A DNA stretch of 64,000 nucleotides from Marinilactibacillus kalidii (GCF_017599325.1 NZ_JAGFVM010000025.1:1-64000); one strand, 5' to 3'. Numbered from the stretch's first letter, positions 30,770-45,815 are shown. Notes: generated from the sequence alone by a model not told the origin. Program-made: numbers and translations.

Positions 30770-31687
30770 CTACATTTCTGTTCTTAATACTTTGACCGGT
30801 TTGAGTAAACCTGTCTTTATTGGATGAAGATCATAAATTGCTACGGCTTTATGATCGTAAAGAAAGACCACTGGATACTCAGCAAATGCAGGTAGTCTCT
30901 CTTGTTCAAAGACAGATCCGTTCTTCACTTTTAACCATTCTTCTTCTGTTAATTGATAACTTGTAAAGGATGTTAAAGCAGTCTCTAATGGTCTTAATAG
31001 CTCACCAATTTGATCATGGTCAACTGCCGTTTGAACTTCACTAAGCGTCACAGCTTGAGCGGATTCATAGCCACCACTCTGCGTCCGAACAAGATCAGAC
31101 ATATGCGCCGGATAGCCAAGCAGTTCGCCTGTATTCACCGCTAATGTCCGTATATAAGTTCCTTTACTACAGGATACCTTAAAGGTAAACGAACAGGTTT
31201 GATTTTCATCGTTAAATACAAGATCAGAGGTACGTTCATAACCGTGAATCATCACTTGTCTTGAAGGACGTTCAATCACTTCCCCTGCTCGAGCATACTC
31301 ATATAAACGTTTTCCGTTCACTTTAACAGCCGAATACATAGGTGGTATTTGTGTGATCTCGCCTGTCAAAGATTGGATGGCTTTATCAACTGCTTCTACA
31401 GTAAGTTCTGAGCCAACGCTTTTCTTTTCAACGAGCTCACCAGAACGATCTTCTGTTGTCGTTGAATAACCAATCGTCACTTCTCCTTCGTAAGTTTTGC
31501 CAGTATTTACCATGTACTCGAGTACTTTTGTCGCTTTTCCAATAGCGATTGGCAATACCCCTTCTACATCAGGATCTAGCGTGCCAGAATGACCAACTTT
31601 TTTTGTTTTTAGTATTTTTCTCAATTTGAACACACAGTCGTGACTGGTCATGCCTTTTTCTTTCCATAAAGGTATGATACCTTCCAT
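30770..31687 (-). CDS. truB: tRNA pseudouridine(55) synthase
   Basis: Makes pseudouridine 55 in the tRNA T-loop. The catalytic Asp is in HSGTLDPDVEGVLP, and KTYEGEVTIG and CSKGTYIRTL are family motifs. The frame opens at 31708, but ATG 31687 (MEGIIPLWKEKGMTSHD) has GGAGG seven bases upstream and the usual family start. A hairpin after rbfA suggests truB-ribF can be a separate transcript. Confidence 0.96.
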   Translation of the reverse strand: MEGIIPLWKEKGMTSHDCVFKLRKILKTKKVGHSGTLDPDVEGVLPIAIGKATKVLEYMVNTGKTYEGEVTIGYSTTTEDRSGELVEKKSVGSELTVEAVDKAIQSLTGEITQIPPMYSAVKVNGKRLYEYARAGEVIERPSRQVMIHGYERTSDLVFNDENQTCSFTFKVSCSKGTYIRTLAVNTGELLGYPAHMSDLVRTQSGGYESAQAVTLSEVQTAVDHDQIGELLRPLETALTSFTSYQLTEEEWLKVKNGSVFEQERLPAFAEYPVVFLYDHKAVAIYDLHPIKTGLLKPVKVLRTEM

Positions 31688-31750
31688 ACTCATTCCTCCA
31701 GTAATCATTCATCCCAGTATACCATATCCCTATGTATAACGATTGAACGT

Positions 31751-31795
31751 GGAAAAAGAGAACCACTGCCAGTTACGACAATTGATTCTCTTTCC
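31751..31795 (-). terminator. Possible terminator after rbfA
   Basis: AAAGAGAA and TTCTCTTT arms with a T-run on the minus strand and a loop of about 20 nt. Confidence 0.6.
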
Positions 31796-31844
31796 ACTTC
31801 AATCAATCATTGGTGATAAACCTTCGTTAATGCTTAGTCAGAAA

Positions 31845-32195
31845 TTAGTCTTGGCTTTTCAATTGATTTAATAATTCATCAATATGACTACCATAGGCTA
31901 CAGATTCATCACGAGCAAAGAACAATTCAGGTGTTTTATGAATCGTCAATCGACTGCCCAATTCTTTTCTGATCAGTCCTTTTGCTTTTTCTAAACCTGC
32001 TTGCGTTTCAGTAATTGTCTGCTCATCATCTTTTAAGGTACTGTAAAAGATTTTAGCTTGTTGCAGGTCTCCGGTAACTTCAACATCGGTTATCGTGATG
32101 CCTTGCACACGAGGATCTCTTACGCGTTTTTGTAAAATATCATTGATTTCTTTTTGAATTTCTTGGGAGACTCGCCCAACTCTATAATTTGGCAT
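31845..32195 (-). CDS. rbfA: Ribosome-binding factor A
   Basis: A 116-residue KH-like protein for 30S maturation. Starts MPNYRVGRVSQEIQKEINDIL and contains the family stretch GITITDVEVTGDLQQAKIFYS and FARDESV near the end. Downstream of infB; ylxP, often between the two in Bacillus, is absent. Confidence 0.96.
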   Translation of the reverse strand: MPNYRVGRVSQEIQKEINDILQKRVRDPRVQGITITDVEVTGDLQQAKIFYSTLKDDEQTITETQAGLEKAKGLIRKELGSRLTIHKTPELFFARDESVAYGSHIDELLNQLKSQD

Positions 32196-32265
32196 ACTTG
32201 CTCACCTATCCTTAATATCTATTCTAACAAAGTCCATCACTTAAATGATGGTTGTTACCATCATA

Positions 32266-34632
32266 TTAGGATTTTCTTTCGATTTCAACCATTTCGAATG
32301 CTTCAATAACATCGTCTACCTTGATGTCGTTATATCCTTCAATCGTGATACCACATTCAAAACCATTTCTTACTTCTTTAGCATCGTCTTTGAAGCGTTT
32401 CAAACTTGATAGTTCTCCTTCGTACTGAACGATTCCGTTACGTACTAAGCGGATAGAACTACTACGTTTGATGACACCATCACTAACGAAACAACCTGCG
32501 ATCGTACCGACTTTAGAAACAGCATAAGTTTCACGAACTGTTGCTTGGCCAGTCACTTGTTCTTCGAATTCAGGGTCTAGCATACCTGTCATCGCAGCTT
32601 CGATTTCATCGATAGCATTGTAGATAACACGGTGTGTTCTGATATCTACTTCTTCTAAATCAGCACTTTCTTTCGCTTGAACAGTCGGACGAACATTAAA
32701 CCCGATAACGATTGCCGAACTTGCAGATGCAAGGGTAACATCGCTCTCGTTGATTGCCCCTACTCCAGTGTGAATAATATTAACTTTCACACCTTCAACT
32801 TCGATTTTCTTCAAGCTTGAAGCCAATGCTTCAACAGACCCTTGAACGTCTGCTTTTACAATAACGTTCACTTCTTTGATTTCGCCTTCTTCAAGACTTT
32901 CAAATAAGTTTTCAAGGGTTACTTTGTTCATTTTAGAACGATTAGCTTCAGTCGCAACTGTTGCTCTTGATTCTCCGACTTGTCTTGCTGTCTTCTCATC
33001 TTCAAACACAACGAAGCGGTCTCCTGCTTGAGGTGTAGTGTTTAGTCCAGTAATTTCAACTGGTGTTGATGGAGAAGCAGTTTTCACACGACGACCTTTA
33101 TCATTCGTCATAGTACGAACACGACCGAACGTATTCCCTACAACAATTGGATCTCCCTGAGCCAATGTACCTTCTTGGACAAGTAATGTCGCAATCGGTC
33201 CTTTTGCTTTATCTAATCTTGCTTCAATCACTGAACCAATTGCTTGGCGTTTAGGATCAGCTTTCAATTCTTCAACTTCAGCGACTAGTAAGACCATGTC
33301 TAATAATTCATCTAAGTTTTTGTTGAAGAGTGCAGAGATTTGAACGAAAATCGTATCGCCGCCCCAATCTTCTGGTACTAATTCATATTCTGTTAATTCT
33401 TGCATAACGCGGTCTGGATTCGCTCCAGGTTTGTCCACTTTATTTACTGCTACGATAATTGGAACTTCTGCAGCTTTGGCGTGATTGATCGCTTCAACTG
33501 TTTGTGGCATAACACCATCATCAGCTGCAACAACGATAATCGCGATATCTGTTACATCAGCTCCACGTGCACGCATTGTTGTAAATGCCGCGTGACCAGG
33601 CGTATCCAAGAAAGTGATTAATTTACCTTTTTCTTCTACTTGGTAAGCACCAATATGTTGCGTGATCCCACCGGCTTCTCCACCAGTAACGTTTGTGTTA
33701 CGTAACGTATCAAGTAAAGTCGTTTTACCGTGGTCAACGTGTCCCATGATTGTAACAGTTGCTGGACGTGTAACAAGATTTTCTTCAACGACTTCTTTAT
33801 TGAAGAAGTTATCAAAGTCCGTCATATCCACTTGTACTCTTTCTTCTGTTTCAATACCATAATCAGAAGCTAGCAATTCAATCGTATCTCTATCCAGAGA
33901 GTGGTTTTGAGTCGCAACGACACCCATCATGAATAATTTTTTAACGATTTCAGCTGGCTCACGGTGAATTTTCTTAGCAATATCTGCTACTGTATTACCG
34001 TCAGTGTACTCAAGTACTTTAGGCAACTCTTTATTCTTACGTGGTGTTGCCGGTACTTGTGAAGGCTGGTGATTTCTTTTCCCTTTACGTTTTCTTCCGC
34101 CTGCTGGTCCACCATTGATTCCACGGTGTTGGCGAGAGTTACGTTTTTTAGACTGTTGGAACTGTTGTTTCTGTTGTTCATCAGTCGTTCTTTTTTGAAC
34201 TGCTGGTGCAGCTTTAGCTGGTTGTGTTGATTTCTTTGTATCTGTATTTGGTTTTTTTGTTGCTCGATTTTGAGATTGTATGTTGTTTTGTCCTTTACTA
34301 TTTTGAGATTTGCCAGTTCCATTTTGTGCACCATTCTGTTTAGGTGCTGGTTTTCTGGCAGAGTTGTTTGTTGAATTTGCATTGCTATTATTATTTTGAT
34401 TAGCGCGATTATTTTGCTGCGCAGGTTTTGATGCTGGTTTGCTTGCTGCATTATTAGAAGCAGAGGGTTGACTCTTTTGCGTAAATGCTTTACTCAATTT
34501 ATCAACATCGCCATCATTCATTGTAGACATGTGGCTTTTGTAATCAATACCTAATTCTTTAGCTTTTTCAATGATTTTCTTACTCTCGATGTTCTTTTCT
34601 TTTGCGAATTCATAGACGCGTTTTTTGCCCAT
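32266..34632 (-). CDS. infB: Translation initiation factor IF-2
   Basis: A 788-residue initiation GTPase that places fMet-tRNA on the 30S subunit. N-terminal IF2N helix ([15 protein letters not shown]), then an Asn/Gln/Lys-rich linker (about 53-200), a second IF2N-like subdomain, and the G domain with [12 protein letters not shown] (297-308), DTPGHAAF and NKVDKP. Domains II, III and the fMet-binding IV follow. The linker is the only variable part; the core is ordinary. Confidence 0.98.
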   Translation of the reverse strand: MGKKRVYEFAKEKNIESKKIIEKAKELGIDYKSHMSTMNDGDVDKLSKAFTQKSQPSASNNAASKPASKPAQQNNRANQNNNSNANSTNNSARKPAPKQNGAQNGTGKSQNSKGQNNIQSQNRATKKPNTDTKKSTQPAKAAPAVQKRTTDEQQKQQFQQSKKRNSRQHRGINGGPAGGRKRKGKRNHQPSQVPATPRKNKELPKVLEYTDGNTVADIAKKIHREPAEIVKKLFMMGVVATQNHSLDRDTIELLASDYGIETEERVQVDMTDFDNFFNKEVVEENLVTRPATVTIMGHVDHGKTTLLDTLRNTNVTGGEAGGITQHIGAYQVEEKGKLITFLDTPGHAAFTTMRARGADVTDIAIIVVAADDGVMPQTVEAINHAKAAEVPIIVAVNKVDKPGANPDRVMQELTEYELVPEDWGGDTIFVQISALFNKNLDELLDMVLLVAEVEELKADPKRQAIGSVIEARLDKAKGPIATLLVQEGTLAQGDPIVVGNTFGRVRTMTNDKGRRVKTASPSTPVEITGLNTTPQAGDRFVVFEDEKTARQVGESRATVATEANRSKMNKVTLENLFESLEEGEIKEVNVIVKADVQGSVEALASSLKKIEVEGVKVNIIHTGVGAINESDVTLASASSAIVIGFNVRPTVQAKESADLEEVDIRTHRVIYNAIDEIEAAMTGMLDPEFEEQVTGQATVRETYAVSKVGTIAGCFVSDGVIKRSSSIRLVRNGIVQYEGELSSLKRFKDDAKEVRNGFECGITIEGYNDIKVDDVIEAFEMVEIERKS

Positions 34633-34653
34633 GCAATCACCTTCCTATTCCTA

Positions 34654-34953
34654 TTATTGCAATTTTTGAAGGGACCGTGCAAATCCTCCGTCTGTAATGG
34701 CAGCGACTGTTCGTATCTTCCCTATGGCGTTAGAGATTTCATTTCTATCGAAATCCACGCGCACAGGGATACTATAGTGCTCACATTTATTCAAAAATTG
34801 CTTTTTCGTGTTTTCACTAGCATCAGATGCCAATATGACAATCTTGGCTTGGCGACTTCTAACGGCGTTGAGAACGATCGCTTCACCTGAAATCAAGTTA
34901 CCCGAACGTTGTGCCAATCCCATTAGATTCATGCTTTTTTGAACGTTATCCAT
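34654..34953 (-). CDS. ylxQ: YlxQ, L7Ae-family ribosomal protein
   Basis: A 99-residue L7Ae/L30e-like RNA-binding protein: LMGLAQRSGNLISGEAIVL and VILASDASENTKKQF are typical. Overlaps ylxR by eight bases in the nusA-infB operon. Its kink-turn RNA target here is not known. Confidence 0.93.
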   Translation of the reverse strand: MDNVQKSMNLMGLAQRSGNLISGEAIVLNAVRSRQAKIVILASDASENTKKQFLNKCEHYSIPVRVDFDRNEISNAIGKIRTVAAITDGGFARSLQKLQ

Positions 34954-35245
34954 TTTTTAATTCCATTCTAGCTTTCTGGTATTCTACATATTCAAGCAAT
35001 TCTTCGTAAAAAGAGTCTTCTACTTTTGTATTAAGCGCCTGATTTAACACTTGTCTGCTCTGAGCTTTCTTTACTAACTCAGGGTCAAGAGAGATATAGG
35101 CTCCTCTTCCATTTCGCTTACCAGTAGGGTCTAAAGATACCGTTCCTTCTTTATCTCTAACCACACGTACCATTTCTTTTTTTGGTTTCATTTCATTGGA
35201 TGCAACACATTTTCTCATTGGTACTTTTCGTTGCCGCATAGTCAT
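34946..35245 (-). CDS. ylxR: YlxR (DUF448) RNA-binding protein
   Basis: A 99-residue DUF448 protein with the diagnostic PMRKCVASNEMKPKKEMVRV and GRGAYISLDPE motifs. Family proteins bind RNA or nucleoid-associated targets. In the conserved nusA-ylxR-ylxQ-infB order. Confidence 0.95.
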   Translation of the reverse strand: MTMRQRKVPMRKCVASNEMKPKKEMVRVVRDKEGTVSLDPTGKRNGRGAYISLDPELVKKAQSRQVLNQALNTKVEDSFYEELLEYVEYQKARMELKNG

Positions 35246-35330
35246 CCCACCTTTAATGATAACACTTTTTATCCACTGATTTCATTTAATCCTAACTTCT
35301 TACTAAAAAAACTTTTAAACTCCGTAAGAA

Positions 35331-36779
35331 TTATAAATTATCTTGATCTGTCTCTTCGACATCTTCAGTGATTTCTTGGATTTCTTCCATAGTTGCTTTT
35401 GTTTCGATTTCTTCATCCATGCCATCACGTTGCTCAGCATATTCGATCATGTCTTCCATGTCTTCAGGGTTTAGTTCTCCCTGTTCGAAGTCAGTATCTT
35501 CAACTGGCTCACCTGGTTGATCCATATCCATAGGTACTTCATTCGCATAAAGATCAGAATTCACGTTGTCCGTTTCTGTTACTTGGATTTCATCAACATC
35601 TTGCATCTCTACACTTTCTGTTGCATCAAAGAATGATTGCTCAGCACTTTCAAGCGCATCTACTTCTTGTTCAGCAACTTCTTCGCCTTCGTTCAAAGCT
35701 TCAAAGAATGAATCATTTTCCAGTTCTTCAGAAGTTTCTTCCAATTGAGCCATATCGCTTTCTGACTTGATATCAATTTTGAATCCTGTCAATTTAGCAG
35801 CAAGACGAACATTTTGTCCTCTTTTACCAATAGCCAGTGATAGTTGATAATCAGGAACGACTATAACACAGCTCTTGTTTTCTTTATCAAACATGACTTC
35901 AAGCACTTGAGCTGGATTTAAGGCATTTTTGATAAAGATGGAAGGATCTTCATCCCATTCAACAATATCCATGTTTTCGCCATTTAATTCATTTACAATC
36001 GCTTGAACACGCGCACCTTTAGGTCCAACACAGGTTCCGACAGGATCAACGTTTTCATCACGTGACATTACTGCGATCTTAGAGCGATCTCCTGCCTCAC
36101 GCGCGATAGAAATGATTTCAACTGTACCATCAAAGATTTCTGGTACTTCTTGTTCGAATAGTCGTTTGATCAAGTTGGGGTGCGTTCTACTTACAAAGAC
36201 TTGCGGTCCTTTAGTAGAGTTCTCAACGTTACTCACATACACTTTGATTCTATCATGCGTACTATAACGTTCATTTTCAATTTGATCGCGTTTAGAAAGA
36301 ACGGCTTCAACTTTGCCTAAATTGATGTAAATGAAACGATTGTCTTGTCTTTCGACAGTTCCCGTCATTAAATCATCAGCGTATTCAATATATTCGTTGT
36401 AGACGATTGAACGCTCTGCTTCACGCATTCTTTGCATGATAACTTGTTTTGCTGTTTGGGCTGCAATTCTACCGAAGTTTTTTGGTGTAACTTCAAAACG
36501 AATTTCATCGCCAATTTCGTAAGCTTTGTTGATTTCAAGTGCATCTGTCAAGCTGATCTCTAATTGAGAATCATAGACTTCCTCAGACACTTCTCTGACT
36601 TGATAGACTTTTATTTCTCCATTGTCATCATCGAAAACAACTTCTACATTTTGAGAAGTTCCATAGTTTCTTTTATAAGCAGAAACTAATGCAGCTTCTA
36701 ATGCATCAATAACGATTTCCTTGGAAATGCCTTTTTCTTTCTCAAGCGTTTCAAGGGCTGCTGCTAACTCTTTACTCAT
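35331..36779 (-). CDS. nusA: Transcription factor NusA with long acidic tail
   Basis: Transcription elongation, pausing and termination factor binding RNA polymerase and RNA. The core holds an N-terminal RNAP-binding domain, an S1 domain (about 135-200) and two KH domains (GPKGARVQAIVNEL; AIGKRGQNVRLAAKL). The core ends about residue 340, where Bacillus-type NusA would soon stop. About 140 more residues follow, dominated by Glu and Asp (EELENDSFFEALNEGEE and onward). Placement after rimP is standard. Confidence 0.97.
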   Translation of the reverse strand: MSKELAAALETLEKEKGISKEIVIDALEAALVSAYKRNYGTSQNVEVVFDDDNGEIKVYQVREVSEEVYDSQLEISLTDALEINKAYEIGDEIRFEVTPKNFGRIAAQTAKQVIMQRMREAERSIVYNEYIEYADDLMTGTVERQDNRFIYINLGKVEAVLSKRDQIENERYSTHDRIKVYVSNVENSTKGPQVFVSRTHPNLIKRLFEQEVPEIFDGTVEIISIAREAGDRSKIAVMSRDENVDPVGTCVGPKGARVQAIVNELNGENMDIVEWDEDPSIFIKNALNPAQVLEVMFDKENKSCVIVVPDYQLSLAIGKRGQNVRLAAKLTGFKIDIKSESDMAQLEETSEELENDSFFEALNEGEEVAEQEVDALESAEQSFFDATESVEMQDVDEIQVTETDNVNSDLYANEVPMDMDQPGEPVEDTDFEQGELNPEDMEDMIEYAEQRDGMDEEIETKATMEEIQEITEDVEETDQDNL

Positions 36780-36837
36780 TATTCTACTCCCTTAATCTGA
36801 ATTATTCATCTATTGTCTTACAGGTTGCAACTGGCGC

Positions 36838-37308
36838 TTAAAACTTGATTGCTAACCTTGCTTTTGCAATATTGGTTCTATCGATCGTCAGTTCTTTCTC
36901 TCTTGTCTTGATTCGAATGACAAGACTGATCGTATCGTCAGTTACTTCTTTCAATGTTCCTTCAAAGATATTTTCTCCATCGATCTGCTGATATAACGAC
37001 ACATGAATGTATTGTTCAACAGCATCTCTAAGATCTTTATCTTTCTTCAAAGGTCTCTCTGCACCAGGTGAAGACACTTCTAGATAATATGGATGCGGAA
37101 TTGGATCGGTTTTCTGTGAATCTAGCGCTTCTCCTATTTTCTCGCTAAATCGAGTGCAATCGTCGAGATCAACGCCACCTTCTTTATCGATATAAATACG
37201 TAAGAACCAGTTCTTACCTTCCTTGACATACTCTACATCTACTAATTCATAACCCAGCTCTGCAGCCACCGGGTCGGCAATAGCTGTTACTTTATCTACT
37301 GTACTCAA
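36838..37308 (-). CDS. rimP: Ribosome maturation factor RimP
   Basis: A 156-residue 30S assembly factor: GYELVDVEYVKEGKNWFLRI, then the SPGAERPLKKDKDL motif. The start is TTG with GGAG seven bases upstream. First gene of the rimP-nusA-ylxR-ylxQ-infB-rbfA operon, since a terminator lies upstream. Confidence 0.95.
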   Translation of the reverse strand: MSTVDKVTAIADPVAAELGYELVDVEYVKEGKNWFLRIYIDKEGGVDLDDCTRFSEKIGEALDSQKTDPIPHPYYLEVSSPGAERPLKKDKDLRDAVEQYIHVSLYQQIDGENIFEGTLKEVTDDTISLVIRIKTREKELTIDRTNIAKARLAIKF

Positions 37309-37345
37309 AAAGCATCTCCTCTCAATATATGATCGTTAAATTTTT

Positions 37346-37380
37346 CATTAAAAAGAGTGAGCGGGATACGCTCACTCTCG
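37346..37380 (-). terminator. Terminator of polC
   Basis: AGAGTGAGCG and CGCTCACTCT arms with TTTTTAA on the minus strand. Confidence 0.93.
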
Positions 37381-37489
37381 AAGAATATTCCTTTACACAC
37401 TAGTTATTTTAGCATAAATTGATTTTTCACGCAACTTGTGCACTATTTCTCACTTAAAGCAGAAGTAATGACGCTTTTGATCTTTATTT

Positions 37490-40400
37490 TTAAATATCAA
37501 ATAAAGAAAGTTGGTTTTCATCTGGTAGGTGAGTCAAGACACCATTGACATCCATATACTCGATTACTGTTTTAGAAACTTTCCCTCTTTTAGCTAAGTC
37601 TTCTTTAGATAAGAAGGGGCTATTTTGTCTGGCTTCAACGATCGCGTTCGCTACACTACCGCCTAGCGAAGGTACACATCTAAACGGTGCTAATAGTGTG
37701 TTATCTTCAATTAAAAAGTTCGAAGCATGAGATCGTTCAACATCGACCATCTTAAATTCATATCCACGCTCAACCATCTCGTTTGCCAATTCAAGAACAG
37801 TCAAAAGGTTCTTCTCTTTCGTAGAAGCATCTAGTCCTTTATCTGTGATTTCTTTCATTCTAGCTTTGATAGAGGCTTTCCCTTGTGTCATAGCCTGAAG
37901 ATCGAAATCACTTGCTCTAATTGAAAAGTAAGCCGCATAGTAATAAAGCGGGTGGTGTACTTTGAAATAAGCCACACGTAGTGCCATGAGTACATAAGCT
38001 GCCGCATGTGCTTTAGGGAACATATACTTAATTTTCAAACAAGAGTCGATGTACCATTTTGGCACATTATTTTCTTTCATGATCACTTGCCATTCATCCG
38101 GAATCCCTTTACCTTTACGTACGTGCTCCATAATTTGGAACGCAATACTGTCATCGATTCCTTTGTGTTGCAAGTAAACCATGATGTCATCACGACAACC
38201 GATTACTTCTGCCAATGGAATGTCTTGTTGGCGAATTAGTTCTTCTGCATTTCCAAGCCATACGTCTGTCCCATGTGATAGGCCTGAGATCTGCAACAAT
38301 TCAGAAAACGTGGTTGGCTTGGTTTGTTCTAACATCTGTCTTACGAATCGTGTACCAAACTCCGGTACACCGAGAGTTCCTGTTTTAGAAAATATCTGTC
38401 CCTCATCTACGCCCAAGATATCAGTTCCACTGAATAATTGCATCACACCTGGATCATTAGGTGGTATCGTTACAGGGTCGATTCCTGACAAATCTTGTAG
38501 CATTCTGATCATTGTCGGATCATCATGACCCAGAATATCTAATTTCAGAACATTATCATGGATAGAATGAAAGTCAAAGTGAGTCGTTTTCCACTCTGAG
38601 TCTTGATCATCTGCGGGGAATTGGATTGGTGAAAAATCGTATACATCCATATATTCAGGTATAACGATAATCCCTCCAGGATGCTGGCCAGTCGTTCTTT
38701 TAACCCCAGTCAATCCTTTTGCTAACCTGTCTATTTCCGCAGATCTAATCGTCATTTGGTTATCTCGTTCATAACCTTTTACAAAACCAAAAGCTGTTCG
38801 ATCAGCTATCGTACCGATCGTTCCCGCTCTATATACATATTCTTCTCCAAATAATTCTTTCGTATAGTGATGGGCTTTAGCTTGATATTCTCCTGAGAAG
38901 TTCAAATCAATATCGGGTACTTTATCACCATTGAAACCTAAGAACGTTTCAAAAGGAATATCGTGACCATCCGTTACCAGTTGTGCTTCACATACTGGAC
39001 ATTTTTTAGGCGGAAGATCAAATCCGGAACCAATCTCACCTTCTGTGAAAAATTCAGAATGCTGGCAGTCTGGGCATCTGTAATGCGGCGGCATGGGATT
39101 GACTTCCGTTATTCCAGTCATTGTGGCTACAAAACTAGAACCAACTGATCCCCTTGATCCAACCAAGTAACCGTCATTCACACTTTTATGAACGAGCTTT
39201 TGAGAAATCAAGTAGATAACAGCAAATCCATTTCCGATAATACTGTCCAATTCTTTTTCCAGTCGTTTTTCAATAATATCTGGTAAAGGATTGCCATACA
39301 AACGGTACGCCTCATTGTAACTCATTTCTCGAATTTCTTGTTCTGACCCTTCCATTTTAGGTGTAAACAAGTCTTTTTTGACAGGAGAAATATCATCATC
39401 TATTTTATCTGCAATCAGCTGACTATTAGTCACAACGACTTCTTTCGCCAAAGCGTCTCCAAGAAAAGCAAAATCTTTTAACATTTCATCTGTCGTTCTA
39501 AAATGAACGGTCGGGTTTTTAGACTTTTTAAATCCACCTTTATTTAAGGTTTCCAATAGGATATCACGGTAAATAGAATCTTCAGGGTTTAAATAATGTA
39601 CGTTTCCTGTAGCGACAACTGGAATATCCAGCTCTTTACCGATTTGGATGATATTGGACAAAATATCTTCTAAGTCCTTTTCATTGTTGACCATTTCTCT
39701 ATCCAGAAGGTGGGCATATGCGCCTTTAGACATAATTTCCAAGTAATCATAATGACGAGCAAGTTTTTTCGCCTCATCGTATCCTTTTTGCATCATTGCT
39801 TCGAAGACTTCTCCTTGTGCACATCCAGAACCGACGATCAATCCTTCTCTATATTTTTCAAGAAGAGAACGTGGCACGCGCGGTACACGGTAAAAGTATT
39901 CTGTTAGAGAGGAAGAAATCAGCTTGAATAGATTCTTCAAACTATCTTGTGATTCAGCTAGAATCGTTACGTGACTTGGTCTAGTTCGCTTGTATGCATC
40001 ACCTTGTCCCATATAATCATTTAACTGATTATGATATTCAATCGAATATTCTTCAGCTGCTTCTTTGAGGAAAGCCCATAATAAATGACCGGTCGTTTCA
40101 GAATCGTAGATCGCTCTATGGTGTTGTTCTAAGGCAACACCATATCGTTTTGCTAATGTGTTCAAGCGATGCGTTTTAAACGTCGGATGTAGGAATCTCG
40201 ATAATTCAAGCGTATCAATAACGGGTAATTTAGATACTGGCATTCCATTTTTTTGATAAGCCGTATTTAAAAAGCCCATATCAAAACTAGCATTATGTGC
40301 TACAAGAATCGTTTCTTCACTAAATGCTTTAAATACCTTTAATACTTCTGCTTCTGTTTTCGATCCTCTAACCATATCATCTGTAATACCGGTCAGGTTG

Positions 40401-41821
40401 ATCGTAGTATCTGACAAAGGATGACCCGGATCGATAAACTCTTGAAATTCTTCAATGATATTGCCTTTATGCATCTTAACGGCCGCTAACTCTATAATAT
40501 TATCGTAGATAGCAGAAAGTCCAGTCGTCTCCACATCAAAAACAACATAAGTTGCTTCTTGTAGTAATTCATTCGTTGCATTGTATGCAATAGGTACACC
40601 ATCATCGACTAAATTAGCTTCAAGTCCGTAGAGAATTTTGACGCCGTTTTTCTTACCGGCAGAATGGGCATCAGGGTAAGACTGCGCTACTCCATGATCT
40701 GTTATGGCGATTGCTTTATGTCCCCATCTAGCAGCTTGCTCAACAAGATCAGTAGCTGTTACAGTCGCATCCATCTGACTCATTGTCGTGTGCGCATGCA
40801 GTTCAACACGCTTTTGATCGTCTGGTTGCGTATCTTTTCTTTCTTCATGACTCGTTTCTTGAACGTCTTGCGCATTAACGACGAGATCTCTCATGAATGT
40901 ATCTTCTTGTACACTTCCGCGTACTTTTAGCCACATACCTTTTTTGATGTTTTCAAAGATTTCTTCATCTGTCGCATTATTAGAGAACTTTTTACAAGTA
41001 AACGAAGAAGTATAATCGGTCATTTTAAAAATGAGTAGTTTTCTTTTAGATCTCAGTTCTCTTACTTCTGCGTCGAATACGTAGCCTTCAATCGTTACAC
41101 TACGTTCTTCTTCTACAATCGTGCTCATTTGTTTAACAGGATCATTACTTTGAATATTTCTGCCCAGTTTGATTGGTCCAGAAGGTGCAGCTTCTCTTTT
41201 CTTCTCTTTATTGATCGTCGCTTGTTCAATATTTTTTGTCAATCTTTCAGCAAGTTGAAGATCTTCTTCTTCTTTTTGGAGTTTAAATGCTGTTAGTTTT
41301 TCATCGCTTAATTTCTCATCTACCATCGGCACGATTTTAAATTGTTTTGGGAATCCCATTTTGATATACTCAGCTTCAATTTTCGGAAAAAATTCTTCTG
41401 AAAATTTGTCCTTCGTCAATTCATGCTCAATATAGAAAATGACTTTTTTATCATTTAATACAGGATAGCCGTTCTCAAACATATCATTACATAAAGGTGA
41501 ATCGACGCCACTCACTTGACAAGCCAATTTCCAATATTGCGCTAATTTGTCTTCCGTTATCGTTGGATGCTCTGTAGTCACCGTGAGTGCTACTTCTGCA
41601 ATCTCTTTGAATCCTCTTTTCAAATGATCCTTTAATGCTATAAAGGTTTCAAATGGAAGTATATCAGTAAACTTCAATGTGATATGCCATAACTTAGATT
41701 GCTTATGAACGACGACCGATTCGACTTCTCCATTCTCAAGGACAGCCTGTTGGTCTGGCGTGGGATGAAAATTAATTTGTTGTAACAGTGTATTAAATAG
41801 TTCTGTATTGTTTAGACTCAA
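37490..41821 (-). CDS. polC: DNA polymerase III alpha subunit, PolC type
   Basis: Replicative polymerase of low-GC Gram-positives, 1443 residues. An OB-fold (about 240-320) is followed by a PHP domain ([11 protein letters not shown] from 341) interrupted by the 3'-5' proofreading exonuclease ([11 protein letters not shown] about 427-437). A zinc module with two CxxC pairs (CPDC and CPVC) precedes the palm, with PDIDLNF. The start is TTG, with AAGGA close upstream; no better in-frame start is seen. Downstream of proS. Confidence 0.97.
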   Translation of the reverse strand: MSLNNTELFNTLLQQINFHPTPDQQAVLENGEVESVVVHKQSKLWHITLKFTDILPFETFIALKDHLKRGFKEIAEVALTVTTEHPTITEDKLAQYWKLACQVSGVDSPLCNDMFENGYPVLNDKKVIFYIEHELTKDKFSEEFFPKIEAEYIKMGFPKQFKIVPMVDEKLSDEKLTAFKLQKEEEDLQLAERLTKNIEQATINKEKKREAAPSGPIKLGRNIQSNDPVKQMSTIVEEERSVTIEGYVFDAEVRELRSKRKLLIFKMTDYTSSFTCKKFSNNATDEEIFENIKKGMWLKVRGSVQEDTFMRDLVVNAQDVQETSHEERKDTQPDDQKRVELHAHTTMSQMDATVTATDLVEQAARWGHKAIAITDHGVAQSYPDAHSAGKKNGVKILYGLEANLVDDGVPIAYNATNELLQEATYVVFDVETTGLSAIYDNIIELAAVKMHKGNIIEEFQEFIDPGHPLSDTTINLTGITDDMVRGSKTEAEVLKVFKAFSEETILVAHNASFDMGFLNTAYQKNGMPVSKLPVIDTLELSRFLHPTFKTHRLNTLAKRYGVALEQHHRAIYDSETTGHLLWAFLKEAAEEYSIEYHNQLNDYMGQGDAYKRTRPSHVTILAESQDSLKNLFKLISSSLTEYFYRVPRVPRSLLEKYREGLIVGSGCAQGEVFEAMMQKGYDEAKKLARHYDYLEIMSKGAYAHLLDREMVNNEKDLEDILSNIIQIGKELDIPVVATGNVHYLNPEDSIYRDILLETLNKGGFKKSKNPTVHFRTTDEMLKDFAFLGDALAKEVVVTNSQLIADKIDDDISPVKKDLFTPKMEGSEQEIREMSYNEAYRLYGNPLPDIIEKRLEKELDSIIGNGFAVIYLISQKLVHKSVNDGYLVGSRGSVGSSFVATMTGITEVNPMPPHYRCPDCQHSEFFTEGEIGSGFDLPPKKCPVCEAQLVTDGHDIPFETFLGFNGDKVPDIDLNFSGEYQAKAHHYTKELFGEEYVYRAGTIGTIADRTAFGFVKGYERDNQMTIRSAEIDRLAKGLTGVKRTTGQHPGGIIVIPEYMDVYDFSPIQFPADDQDSEWKTTHFDFHSIHDNVLKLDILGHDDPTMIRMLQDLSGIDPVTIPPNDPGVMQLFSGTDILGVDEGQIFSKTGTLGVPEFGTRFVRQMLEQTKPTTFSELLQISGLSHGTDVWLGNAEELIRQQDIPLAEVIGCRDDIMVYLQHKGIDDSIAFQIMEHVRKGKGIPDEWQVIMKENNVPKWYIDSCLKIKYMFPKAHAAAYVLMALRVAYFKVHHPLYYYAAYFSIRASDFDLQAMTQGKASIKARMKEITDKGLDASTKEKNLLTVLELANEMVERGYEFKMVDVERSHASNFLIEDNTLLAPFRCVPSLGGSVANAIVEARQNSPFLSKEDLAKRGKVSKTVIEYMDVNGVLTHLPDENQLSLFDI

Positions 41822-41988
41822 ATTCCTTGCCTTCTTTCCTGACCCTCGATTACAAATAAAAGGAGAATCCTGTAATGCGTTTAAGTGACTTTTTGCTAGG
41901 GAAAAATCAACTGGCGATCAGTTTTTCTTTCCTCAGCATTTTCAAAGTCAGTTTAACCACTTTCCTGGTTTCTCCTAATCATTCTTCT

Positions 41989-44983
<2,995 letters not shown>

Positions 44984-45009
44984 ATTCATTCTCCTTTAAC
45001 GGTCTACTT

Positions 45010-45792
45010 TTAAACTAATCCAATAATAAAGATGACGGACAACACGAACAGCAAACTGTCAAAGCGGTCGAAAATCCCACCATGACCCGGTAAAATATTT
45101 CCTGAATCTTTTGTTCCGAAATGCCGTTTGATCGCTGATTCAATCAAATCACCAATTTGTCCGGATATGGATAGCAAAATAATGAGTGGTATGACCATTA
45201 TCAACGGATAAACTGAAGGGAAAAAGAGCAGATAGATTATGGATACTAATAGGGCAATGACAATTCCCCCAATTGATCCTTCTACAGTCTTATTAGGTGA
45301 TATAGATGGCGCAAGTTTATGCTTACCCATTTTTCGCCCTACTAGATAGGCACCTGTATCTGTCGACCATATAATGATCAAAGATAGTATGAGTAAGTGG
45401 AGATTTGTTTCTCTCGTTAAAATAAAAGAGTGAAATCCAATTCCTGTATACATGATCCCCATAAAGGAAACGCCTACGTCTTCTATTGTATAGTCTTTCA
45501 GAACAATCGTGAGACACAGTATAAGAATCACAAAAAATGCAAAAACTGATCCATTTTGAGCTAAATTTGGCAGAAGCTCATGTATTCGATTATAAAGAAT
45601 GATGTAGACCAACGCTATTGATGCCACAAGTGTAGGGATAGAAATTGGTTGAATCCCCTTCATCTGATGAATCTCAATGAGCGCTGTAATAGCTAATAAT
45701 ATAATAAATAATTCAAGTACCCATGAACCGATCCAAATGATCGGCACAAAAAACAATAAAGCGATGATCGCTGTTAAAGAACGTTGTACCAT
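45010..45792 (-). CDS. cdsA: Phosphatidate cytidylyltransferase
   Basis: Makes CDP-diacylglycerol for phospholipid synthesis. A 260-residue protein with about eight membrane helices and the C-terminal CTP-transferase signature (STDTGAYLVGRKMGKHKL, PNKTVEGS and HGGIFDRFDSLL). Between uppS and rseP in the operon. Confidence 0.96.
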   Translation of the reverse strand: MVQRSLTAIIALLFFVPIIWIGSWVLELFIILLAITALIEIHQMKGIQPISIPTLVASIALVYIILYNRIHELLPNLAQNGSVFAFFVILILCLTIVLKDYTIEDVGVSFMGIMYTGIGFHSFILTRETNLHLLILSLIIIWSTDTGAYLVGRKMGKHKLAPSISPNKTVEGSIGGIVIALLVSIIYLLFFPSVYPLIMVIPLIILLSISGQIGDLIESAIKRHFGTKDSGNILPGHGGIFDRFDSLLFVLSVIFIIGLV

Positions 45793-45815
45793 CCGTCTCC
45801 TCCTGAGTTGTCTTA

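Noticed and set aside
33987-34451. 154-codon minus-strand ORF inside infB
   Set aside because: Shifted-frame reading of the Asn/Gln/Lys-rich IF-2 linker with no RBS.
41900-41932. Terminator between proS and polC
   Set aside because: The hairpin is imperfect and interrupted; noted under proS but not called as a feature.
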